Below, one piece after another: positions 1 to 10,244 of a stretch of 64,000 nucleotides of DNA (positions are counted from its first letter, which is position 1; the number at the start of each line of letters is the position of its first letter). The translations under genes and the position numbers were made by a program. Below the pieces are notes generated by a model. That model ran no database searches. It was not told the DNA's origin and worked only from the letters and a program-made list of their open reading frames with translations. Origin of the DNA: Datnioides undecimradiatus (lineage: Eukaryota; Chordata; Actinopteri; Lobotiformes; Datnioididae); assembly GCA_008933995.1 (NCBI GenBank), contig WARS01000047.1, positions 682,001 through 746,000 on the forward strand. Direction: 5' to 3'.

Positions 1-384
1 GTATAATAGTAAAAACTACTAGAAATGGCGACTTAAAGATACATATGACACATACATAAGTTCTCCAGCAGTGAAGAACCCTCCTCCTAGTTCACCGCTG
101 ATGCTTTGAAGCTTCATAAAGTTCAGAGTCAAGTTGAAAACAAACTTCATCATACCCAAAAATGCAACAGTATGCCCTGAGCTCTGTGGCTGGCTGGCAC
201 AGCTGCATGATGACATTCACACAACAATAAACAGGAGGTTAAACAGGAACAAAACTCTTCATTATGTCGACTTTCCATAAGTCAGAGCGTGACAGTCTGC
301 CCCGTCTCTCCTCCTCGTAAACTGACACTGCCGCTGTTGTTTGGCCCGTTGTATTACAGCCGTTGCCATTACTTGGATTTGTGC

Positions 385-620
385 TTGAATTTAGCAAAGT
401 GCTGCCGATAGCCGAATTGTCCAGCCACTCTCAATTACTGTCTGGGGAGGGTACCTGAGAAAGCTTAACACAGCAATTAACAACTTAATTAAGTGCCACA
501 GCCATTGTGGCACTTCTGGAGCCATGCAACAAGAGGCGTATTGATTGCAGGGGATTGCCAGTTGGTCCCCAATTGATCGCCCAATTGATTGGCTTGGATA
601 GGCATTCCTCAATGACTTAG
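385..620. promoter_or_regulatory. candidate conserved non-coding element
   Basis: Balanced composition free of simple repeats. It has TTAATTAA-type homeodomain words, the 10-bp inverted repeat and a CCAATTGAT pair at 569-577 and 581-589. A 134-codon minus-strand frame crosses it but has no protein-like features. Conservation is inferred, not tested. Confidence 0.35.
491..515. repeat. perfect inverted repeat, 10-bp arms
   Basis: AAGTGCCACA and TGTGGCACTT separated by GCCAT. It sits inside the candidate conserved block at 385-620. Confidence 0.8.
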
Positions 621-1736
621 AGAAGGAGTTGGTGTGTGTTGTGTGTTGTGTATGCGCACGTGTGTGTGTTGGTTCTGTCTCAGAGGAAGTAGCCGTCACG
701 CCGCTGTGTGACACACTGATAATGACCTGCCAGGCTGGCTGCGTGGCCTTTCCCAATTCCCCTGAAGTGTGACACACATGTCTGGTGTCAATCACTCACT
801 CACTCACTCTCTGTCTCTGTCTCTCTCACACACGCACGCACACAAAGAGGCTCCAGGACTACGCTTGAATCCTAAGTAACATCTGCAGTCTATTCATTCT
901 AAATACACCTGACAGGGATGCAGTAATAAATACACATCCACACACACCTCTAGCCAAATAGTGCTCCCAGTAAAAGCATGAGCACACTTCGTATAAAATG
1001 CATCTTTTTACAACTACAATATTGTAATACAGTATTTTTTTCTGAACAGATTATATTTGTATATTATTAAATTAATTAATAAATTCTTCAGGCACATGCA
1101 GCTTTTCTAAAAAAAAAAAAATGTTTCTCACAGATAAACACATCATGACAGGTAAAATTACATCACAAAGACAAATACACACACAGGAAAACACATGGAT
1201 GCACCCACCAACGCACACACGCACAGATTCAGTGCTCCCCAGGGAGCAGTTAGGATGCAGGGCAGGGCTGGATGCAGGAGGGGAGCGGAGTGGCGGTAAG
1301 ACGTCAAATAAACTGTCATCTCTTATTGTGTCAGTGAAGTAATTCCCTTTTAAAGGCTTGACCTTTCACCCTGAAGGAGCTCGGCCAATTGCACAGTGCA
1401 TTGGAGGAGCCATGAGGTGATAACAAATGACACAACTGAGGGGGGGAGGGTGCTGCACCGGACTCACCCTACAACACTCACACCACTTGACCAGGTAAAG
1501 GATGCGTCCAAATCAATTACAAACAGACACACTCTTTTAGAATTGGTTGTCTATTCCAGTACCAGTATTTAAGTGTTAGTATAATTTAAATAAATGTTAT
1601 TATTATTGAATGCAAATTCAAACATTTGTCTGAATAATGAAGAATTCTGTATAAACATTATTTTTTTTAATGTTTCACTAATCAACAGCTTAATCTAGCT
1701 GCAATCCACTTCCAGCTTTAGTAGTTCCTAACACTA

Positions 1737-1750
1737 CCACTAGGGGGCAG
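1737..1750 (+). promoter_or_regulatory. CTCF-type motif
   Basis: CCACTAGGGGGCAG is an exact fit to the vertebrate CTCF core consensus, in forward orientation, 8.4 kb upstream of map2k5. Confidence 0.6.
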
Positions 1751-4700
1751 TATTATATGGACAGACTTGAAGATAGCTCTAGAGAAGACACTCTGACTTC
1801 CTGACACAGGCCTGTTCAGCTAGGGTCAGAAATGTTTTTGGCTAGAAAGTTCACATTTTCTCTGATGGTCATACAAAGCTGAGCTTCATGATGCAGTAAT
1901 GACAGTGATTCTAAGGATTTATGGCTAAAATGATGGCTGCGTGCGATTGTGTTTGTGCATGTGTGCATGTCAGAATGCTTGACAGGCTCAGCTCTCCCAG
2001 CGCCCGCTGTGGTTCTGAGGTGGTCAACTTATGACCTGTAATTACATTGTTACTTTGGTCTCACATCTCACCAGTAAAGGTTGGTCTCGGACACTTCAAT
2101 TACCTCACTTCAATACCTCTGTTGCTCTCACATGCCCAACAAATTCATAGTGGTAGTCCTGGGAATGGACTGATTCAACTTTTACTGGATGTGCTGCAGC
2201 ATATTTTGCCAACAGAAAATAGCTTGAATCTAAAATATGAAATGTTACTCTTGCTGTACAATTAGCATGCTGAATAACTGCCGTGATTTTTAAGCTAGAT
2301 CCTCATGAATCCACATAAACAGGCTTATTAAATCTTGTACCCATTTCAATATGCAGGCATTTAAATACTTAAACAAGGGAGGCTTGAGAAAACAGCCCAG
2401 CAAGGCCAACAACAATGCCAGACACACACTGGTTGAAAATGGTCTGCATCAATTTGCATTCAAACTTATTGTAAAATAGAGAGAAGAGCAAAAAATCTAT
2501 CTATTGGGCCATATTTGAAGGTTGGGTCCAGGTCGCATATGTTTGCCCTTGTATAGCTCTGTCACATTGTGGTGTGGAGTCTCAGCTGCAGGATTGCAGT
2601 TTTTAATGAAAAAGTGGGGGCCGCCACATCCAGGTAAGACCCCGGGAGGTTGTATTTCCAGGGCTTTGTTATAGCCCACAATGAGGTGGTGTGGACACAC
2701 ACTCAGGCATGCACACACATAAACACACACACAGATTTAACCAGACAATAATACCTACAGTGTACTGGCTGATAATACGCATGTGTATTTCTCTGTAAAA
2801 AGCAAATGTTGGATGTATCTTTAATAATACTGAATAATACTGAATGTAGTGTCCAGCAACCGTAACTTTGGAAATCCAAGTATACTTGGTAACAATATAA
2901 GACAGGCAGACAGACAGTTTGGAGTTCTGTCTGTCTCGTCCAGTCGTAATACATATCATGGGCATCATCAATTTGAACGCCTCAAAATTTTTGCATTTTC
3001 TTACATGACCAATGCTAGGCAATTATTTTTAGCCTGGCAGCTAGCTGATTCAGTAGCAAATGAAGCTAAGTGATAAAGACAGATTCCCTTTACGCTAGAG
3101 CTTATAACAAATTTTCAGATTTTAATGTGTAAAACAATAAAAATCTGTTCTGTTACTCACTGACCTATCAAACACCACCCAAAATATTTTTTTTGTTTAA
3201 GCTTAGATTTTTGCAAAGACTTGTAACAGAATTACCCCAAATATGCCACAAAATAGTCCACAGTCATCTTTCTTCATTATAAAAACCTGCATCTCCTGTT
3301 GTTACCTTTTCATTGACTTATTTCTCAGTTTGTATTTCACACATTCCACTTCATCATTACCCAGACAAGGGATCTGATTATGTAGGTGCTGGTTGAAATG
3401 GCAGCAGGATAGCTAAGCACTGAGCCAACAGCATGTCACCCACTAATTTTCAATCACACAGTCAGTCTCAAAGGACAGCTGACCATCCCTGGTTGGAACT
3501 GTTTGCTCAACAGTTCAGAAACACTGCTGAGACACTGACGGGACAACTGACCCTGGCAGTTGGTGATGGACTTGCTCAGAGATGATTGGCAGATGCTGTA
3601 GTTGTGTACTTTGTCTTGTGTTTTGTAATTAATGAAGCACAGATCTGTGCTCTTGTCTCCAATCTGCTGTTTCTTACCTTTAAGGACTGTATTCAAGTAA
3701 AGTCAAATTTAACTTTTAAATTTAATTTTTCAATTTTATGCTTCCATATGCTTCACACAGTTGCATGGTAAATATTCTACTTTTCACTCCATTATAGTTA
3801 CTATGAAAAATATGATGAAATAAAACATATTGTAAAAGATTAAACCAACCTTTCCAACCAAGGATTCCAACCTTTTCAGCGAATAACGTCTTTTAAAAAA
3901 TGTAGTTCAGGACGCCAATGAGTTGTTCCACCACAGAAATATTTTCCCTTTGAACCTTTCAGAGAATTCAATTAGATAACCGTTTGGAGTCCTAAAGGGT
4001 ATTTTATATTGCATGAAAAAGGAAAAGAAACAATATTTCCAACCAAAGATGGGACTTTTGTTTGTCAGGTACAGTGTTTGTATTAGGACTTTCATTCAAG
4101 TAACTGATCTAAAAACATTGAGAAACTAGATGGGCAGCTGACACATGCAGGTTCAAAGTCATTCGACAATTCAGAAACCAGTCAACCAGTCAATCTGCCA
4201 GGAATCACTGAAGATAGATAATAATTTATAGCAATATTATGCCCAGAATAATCCTTATATGGACAACTATATGAACAGACAAAACAGTGGAATTATTGTT
4301 TTATTTTGATTTGTTTGAACGCCAGTCTGCTGAACAAATACTTGGTAATACACACAGTATAGTCACATAGCAGTCTTTCCCCGTCAGATAAGTCACACAA
4401 AACTGGTGTTACCTGCGTCCTATGATGCAGGAGTGTAATTGATCCTAACCACAATATAAAAAAACTTTTCATAAGTTGAAATTGTTAAATATAAGAATCT
4501 GTTTTTGTAAAAGTCTGCTGACAGTGTCTCTTAAATATAAGTTTCTTCAGGTGCCACACGGGGAGCCATAAAAACACTATTGGTAGATGTGAGCAGAAGG
4601 TCAGATGATAGACAGAAGGATAAAGATTTGAGTCTGCTGGCAGTTGGAAGAATCTCATCTGACAGGAAGGACCAACGCACACGCCAACACCATGACAACT

Positions 4701-4873
4701 TTCCACTGACTCACCACAGTATCAGGTATGTTGTCAGCCATAAATTAGACCAAACATATCCAGGTGCTAAAGGCCTTCTTGGTTAACTAAGACCTGTCAA
4801 TGAGCCAAGGCACACACTAATCGGAATACACGAGTTCTTTATTGATTCTAATAAGAAACTGTTTTACCTCCTG

Positions 4874-4886
4874 AGGTCAGAGGTCA
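4874..4886 (+). promoter_or_regulatory. perfect DR1 nuclear-receptor site
   Basis: AGGTCAGAGGTCA, two exact AGGTCA half-sites spaced by one base. This is the consensus for PPAR/RXR, HNF4 and COUP-TF class receptors. Confidence 0.5.
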
Positions 4887-6054
4887 TGACAGGTTCGTAG
4901 AAGCTGCCAGTAAGTGTGTATTTGATAGATACTGTAGCATGACAGGTACTTTTAATATATAGATACTTTTGATATAAAGATACACAGATTGTCTGGTGTT
5001 AGGGAAACAAATGAATTAAAATAGATATTGCTGAATGCTATTAGATCACACGCATATTGCCGGGTTTTAACAATTGAGCTGATATAAATATTTTATACTA
5101 TGATTGTTTTTGCTGAAATTATGGCATCATTCAATAATATCTCGATAACTGTTTTTTGTTAAAATGCATTAAAAATAATTATTTACAGCATTTTTAACTT
5201 GTTTCCATGTTTAGCATTCTAGCATGCTAATTTAGAACAGGAAATCAGACATATTACTAAATCTTTAATGAACTGTTTAAAATACATGCACTGTGCTTTT
5301 GTGGGTACAATAAGGAATGCCTCTGCACCATATCCGTCCATTTGACCATCAAGCATTCTCATGAAAAGTTGCAATGGCAATAGTTAGTGATCATTTTATG
5401 TCATTTACAATTGCAGCTTTAAAACGTTTTGTGAAAAGCAGCATTTAAAAACACTGATTCACAGAAAATAAAGGCACGTACAGAAAGTATTAATTACCAG
5501 CCCCGAGTTTGTTCTTTCTTTCATTGTGTTATTGCTTTTCTTTATTACTTTCACTGTTCAGTTCATTGTGTCGGGCTTTATATGACATGTGAGCACTGAC
5601 CATGATGAGTTCTTTCACACACCAAAGGTCAGAGGCATCACTTACAGAAAGAGAAGGACCCCCCAAACACTCACTAAGTCATTTACCTCATTCCCTATCA
5701 ATTATTGACATGCAGTTGTCAGTTGAAAAGCCAGCCAGACTTTCCGTTGATCTGTTTGATGAATATTTCAGCTGACAAACAGGCCACCTGACACTCTGCA
5801 CCAAAGCAATGTGTGGTTAGAGAGAGGTCGCTCATCTTGACCACAGTCATGTACATATGCATGCACATGTATATACTGTTACAGTGTTGTTGTTGTTGTT
5901 GCTATTCTCTTCTACATGTTATACTCACTGCTTATTTATATTGATTTGCCTCTGGACTGAGTGTTAGCTTTGCTTTTGACTTCAACTTACTGAAAATACA
6001 CATTCTAAAGCAGGTACAAGTACAAGACAGTCTGGCCTGCAATACAATTCTATA

Positions 6055-6325
6055 TGCAGAGGAGGAATGTACATTTACCCAAGAATTTAATGCAAGATAT
6101 ACCCCTTATTTCATTTCTTTTTCAAATTTTTACTCAACTACGTTTATCTTGCACCTACAGTATGGGCACTTTGCAGTTTAAAAAAGAAAAAACACAATCC
6201 ACAGCTGTAATATTGTAAACTATGACATGGGACATTTTGGTGGATAAGAAGTACTTTCACTTTTGATTGAATACTTTAATACTTCAACCAAACCTTAAAA
6301 GCACTTTTTAAAATATACAATATTT
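6055..6325. repeat. teleost short repeat with acttaagtac-like motifs, decayed
   Basis: Phrases such as GTACATTTACCCAAG, ACTCAACTACGTTTATCTTG and AAGTACTTTCACTTTTGAT resemble a common teleost repeat built of many tandem TACTT/AAGTA words. The copy is heavily mutated. Confidence 0.45.
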
Positions 6326-7734
6326 CACCAGAGTTCCACTTTTACACACTTAAAATAAAGCATAGAGAACTGCTGGATGGCTTTAAGCCTTTATTTTTGT
6401 TTGAACTGTGAACATGTGAAAATACACCATGTACTCACATCTTGCATTCAATGAAGTCACGTGACCGCAGCATGAAAGAAGAGCCAATAGAGCTGTGGTG
6501 AACGGGTGATGTGTTATTTATGTCAGGCTTGGGTCAAAAGCAGCCTCTATGGAGAAGACACACCCCATAAATCTTTCTATGGCCCCTATGAGCAGGTCAG
6601 GAGGGCACCCATATTTCCTCTTTATTAGAAACAACAGAAACAACATGCAGCCATAAAGGAGTCCTCCCTGAATCTGAAACGTGGGCGAGTGGCAGTGAAA
6701 GCATGCCGCTCTGAGAGCTGAGAAGTAGTCACACAATCCATTTCTTCCAACCTGCTTGTCCGTGTGCCGGCGCATTTCCTCATAACTCTTACAGCAGTGA
6801 CTCGCAAACTCTCAATGCTTCATCACAGGTCAACTTGGATATGAACTTTAAAGGAAGATGTAACATGATCGTAGCCTCTCAGGCAATTCATGTCTGCTGA
6901 AGTGCCATAACCCTCTACATATCCTGACCTCAATTTGGAGTCTGCGTGTTGAAGGCCCGTCTGAAGGGAGATGGTATCGATCTGAGCAGGGACTCTGGCA
7001 GCATCAATAAACAACAGGCTTCAGGCTTCAAGGCTGAGGAGACACATCTCTATTTCAGCCGCAGGGTTCGCATCTGGATACCTGAGTTGGGATGTGGCCC
7101 TGGACAGATGGTGGGACACGTTTTTCTTGCTGAACTCGCAGCAGGTCCGGCCCCTTTGTGAGACCAAAGACAGCAATCTTCCCTGCTGTTGGTTCTACTA
7201 AGGTAAATAAGGCCTTAAACCACAAGCTCACATACTTTAAATAATTACCATTAATGTTAAGGGGCAGTATAAATAGAAAGCTACCCAGTGACAGTCAATA
7301 TCTGCGAGAATGATCAATGCTTAACCAGCAGACAAATAGTATTTCAAGATCTTCTATATCAGCATTACAGTGAGGGAAGACAGTACTGACTTGCTCATTA
7401 ATCAATAAACACAACGAGCCAACCAATACATTTGACATAGACGAATGAAATAATCATCGTCAGAGGAGGAGGAGGAGGAAGAGGAAGGAAACATAGGCTG
7501 CAACTGAACACTTAGTTAAACACAAAAACCGCCATAACTAAAAATAAAACTAAATAAATAATGGGCAATCTTGCTGGACAATGTTGCTGCTGTCTTGTTT
7601 ACTTGATTTCCCCTCTTTGCTGAGAAAGTTAAATAAGTGTGTCTCATATATTTAGAGTCAAACTGAGCTCACTTTGCGCTAAGCAGCTTGTCAATACCAA
7701 GAAAAGAGGCATGGGGCAAGAGAGAAGGTCTGAT

Positions 7735-8085
7735 AAAATGGGTTTTAATTACCAGACAGTGAATGCTGGCCTTCTTTTTCCACTTTCCCCTCCCAGCTAA
7801 GTCAGGAGGTTGATTTCAGATAATGTGGATTGCTGACTGGGCTTCATCCTAGTTGCCCCTAAAGCAGAAGGACCCAACGTCAAGTCCTGGGAGAGTATGT
7901 TTGACAAAGTGCCATATAGATCCTCTGCTTTTCATCAGAGGGCACTGCTGGTGGAGGCATTAATCAGAAGGCTTGATAGCCCCAGCTTTGTTTCTCCCCT
8001 TTACTCTCCTGTAACAATTAGGCAAGGTAATAATTTCAGGCATTACATGGAAATCAATGGGTCTTTAACCCAGCTGTTGTAGGTG
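7735..8085. promoter_or_regulatory. candidate conserved non-coding element
   Basis: No simple repeats. It has several ATTA words (TTAATTACC, CATTAATCAG, TAATAATTTC) and GGATTG/GATTTC words, as seen in developmental enhancers. It lies about 2.2 kb upstream of the promoter. Confidence 0.33.
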
Positions 8086-8154
8086 TGAGGTGTAAGAGTT
8101 TAGATGCACACAGATGCAGGTCGATGGAGTGAACTTCTCACCTCTGTGTGTGAA

Positions 8155-8157
<3 letters not shown>

Positions 8158-8204
<47 letters not shown>

Positions 8205-8214
8205 GTGTGTGTGT
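8158..8214. repeat. (GT)n microsatellite
   Basis: About 28 near-perfect GT units with one GC interruption. It abuts the GATA array after 22 bp, forming a compound microsatellite. Confidence 0.95.
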
Positions 8215-8235
8215 TTGAGAGAGCTGACAAGAGAC

Positions 8236-8236
<1 letters not shown>

Positions 8237-8314
<78 letters not shown>
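8237..8314. repeat. (GATA)n microsatellite
   Basis: About 19 uninterrupted GATA units. Tandem tetranucleotide of this length is likely polymorphic. It is not a CRISPR array, since there are no spacers. Confidence 0.97.
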
Positions 8315-8315
<1 letters not shown>

Positions 8316-8389
8316 GATGTAGCAGTGAGCAAGGCTACACCTTCACGCACTGAATCATTAGAAAGTTGGACAGAGTCAGTATTTTCCTT

Positions 8390-8880
8390 TCACGTCTGAA
8401 TGCTGCCCTCACCATTTAAACAAGATGGTAACAACTGATAGAGAAGTTCAGCCTCGGGCCAACCAGAGGTGGACACTTTTGGTTTAGCAGCCAGTGAAAT
8501 CCAACCTACTGCAGTGGCTGGCACAGCATGCGTGTCATTGATATTGTTTTCAAGTGCCACATGTCCACCCAGATCAGAGCCATGGGGAGGCAGAACAAGC
8601 TTTAACAAGTTCTTATCATTACACAGAACCTGGTGCAACAGACTTGCCTATCAGCTCTGTGAGCAGAGTGCTATAAATTAGCAGAGAAACAGACTTAATT
8701 TTGCCCTGTGATCAATGCCTTGTTCTTGGAAAAGCAATCACAGCTCTTTGGTGAGCGTGAAGAGAGAGTGATGCAGCTCACCAATCATAAAGCCGTAATC
8801 AACAAGGGTTTTAAGTGCCCCTTTGTTTCACATTCATTTAAACACTACTGATGATGAAAACCTTTGAAAACCAATGCTGT
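8390..8880. promoter_or_regulatory. candidate conserved non-coding element
   Basis: Complex sequence immediately after the compound microsatellite. It has CAAGTGCCACATGTCC, CCTGTGATCAATGCC and CACCAATCATAAAGCC, rich in potential Sox, Hox/Pbx and E-box words. No ORF looks coding. Confidence 0.33.
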
Positions 8881-9729
8881 GCTAATATAAAAATGTGAAA
8901 GAAGAAAAAAACCTCTTTGGATACTTGAAAAGCTGTGGTACTGAGGGCACAAAGTTAGAAAAAGACTCAGTACAGCTGTGCGTCTCTGTGAAAGTGAGGA
9001 CCATTCATTGAATATGCAAATACTGAAGGAACATTAACAATAGTTATTTGAGGTCAGTTCTTAAAAAGAATATTGACCTTTTAGATTCTCAGCATTATAC
9101 CCACAGAAAGCTATTGTATGCTTAAAATTGTACTCTTTATCACACTTGATCTCACATCAATGTCACCCACAGCAAAAGCAGTCCAAGGTGGCAACAATCT
9201 CTTTTGATGGAGCATTCAATAATTCCAGTTCAGTATAAAAGGCAGAGATGTGCATACACATAGTGTGTCACTGAGTGTTGCCTTCATGCACTTTCTTTAC
9301 AAAGCTTTTCACTCACTTTATGGTCCAAAGTACATTTATAATAGAGTGACATCTTGGAGTGAATAATGACAACAAGGACACAAAATGGATAAATATTTCA
9401 TATGACATTGTTCACAATCCAAGAATTACCATGTGTTAATATTTCCATAGGTTAAATAAAACACTGGAAAACTTGTTAGTCAGAGCAAAAGTATGTTGGT
9501 CATATGATTTTGTAGCATATTGGCTGTGGGTCAAAGTTATGCAAAATATTTCCTTATGTGGGGGAAACCAGAGAATAAAAAGCGCTTTAACATTTAAATG
9601 TTTATGCTTTTGTGAGGGTAGATTGGCATTACACAAGCCGCAGAATACATGCACGCACGTAGTTTTTTTAGAATTGATATTAAAATGTATTCTTCGTAAA
9701 ACGAACTAAATGTTGTTGCACTTATTTGA

Positions 9730-10112
9730 TAGTAAAATCAGCGACGTGTTGAGTTGATCCATTCAGGTCTTTTATTTTGAAATGCCCAGAGCGGATGTTG
9801 ATTCGAAAACGCCGTTGCAGCAGTTGCGGTTTCCCCGATACTAGCTGCATGGCTAAACACCTCCGATAACACAGTGTAAAACTTTGCCCAAGACGACGGG
9901 TAAAGGTACATTTACAGTTCAGACTTCTCCTGTCACGAAGTTATGACGTGACTTCGGTGTCGGCAGTGACTGTTAACGTCTTTAAATCTTCACACAAGTG
10001 TCTGGACTGAGCAGGATGCTAGCGTGTGTCGTTAGCAAACCGCTGCAGGAAATTAGCTCGCTAGCTTAGACAGCCAACCAAGTGTTAGTATGAGCCTCAG
10101 CTTTTCCTCTTT
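9730..10112 (+). promoter_or_regulatory. map2k5: map2k5 promoter / 5'UTR region
   Basis: CpG dinucleotides are visibly denser here than in the surrounding AT-rich DNA, and there is no TATA box near the start codon, as in CpG-type housekeeping promoters. A CRE-like TGACGTGA lies at 9944-9951. The transcription start cannot be fixed from sequence. The inference rests on position just before exon 1 and on base composition. Confidence 0.6.
10016..10069 (+). other. upstream ORF 1 (17 codons plus stop)
   Basis: ATG to TAG ending 44 nt before the first in-frame map2k5 ATG. It would be translated only if transcription starts upstream of 10016, which is unknown. Confidence 0.4.
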
Positions 10113-10131
10113 ATGCTCATACTCGATTTAA
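10090..10131 (+). other. upstream ORF 2, overlapping the first map2k5 ATG
   Basis: 13 codons plus TAA, in a different frame. It starts 23 nt before ATG 10113, overlaps it, and stops 14 nt before ATG 10146. It has A at -3. This arrangement would favour the internal start at 10146 or lower overall translation. Confidence 0.5.
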
Positions 10132-10244
10132 ATAAGCCCTGCACAATGGACACCGAGGCGATAGTCATCCGTATCAAAACGCCGTCAGGGGACATGGACT
10201 CGTCTGTCGACTGTCCATCTCTTCTGAACTTCAATGACCTGCTG
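10113..10244 (+). CDS. map2k5: map2k5 exon 1: start and first half of PB1
   Basis: This encodes residues 1-44 and ends in phase 0 at CTG|GTGAGT. There are two in-frame starts. ATG 10113 is in a weak context (T at -3, C at +4). ATG 10146 is in a strong context (A at -3, G at +4). The extension [11 protein letters not shown] has the same length (11 residues) and a similar start to the human MEK5 N-terminus (MLWLALGPFPA), so I chose 10113. The 439-residue form from 10146 may also be made. Confidence 0.93.

Larger units (their letters stand above)
1..9729. other. 5' flank without recognised gene
   Basis: No exon with supporting splice sites or recognisable peptide was found on either strand. It holds short CA/GT runs (about 620-670, 780-845, 2690-2735), a GA-rich patch at about 7460-7490, and the motifs and repeats listed separately. 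Confidence 0.7.

Noticed and set aside
391-795. 134-codon minus-strand ORF
   Set aside because: No recognisable motif; part of it is CA-repeat translation. The DNA looks more like non-coding conserved sequence.
7063-7075. GGTTCGCATC as a tRNA B box
   Set aside because: It departs from the B-box consensus and no A box or cloverleaf can be drawn around it.
8237-8314. Regular short-period repeats as a possible CRISPR-like array
   Set aside because: A plain GATA tetranucleotide without spacers, in a vertebrate genome.
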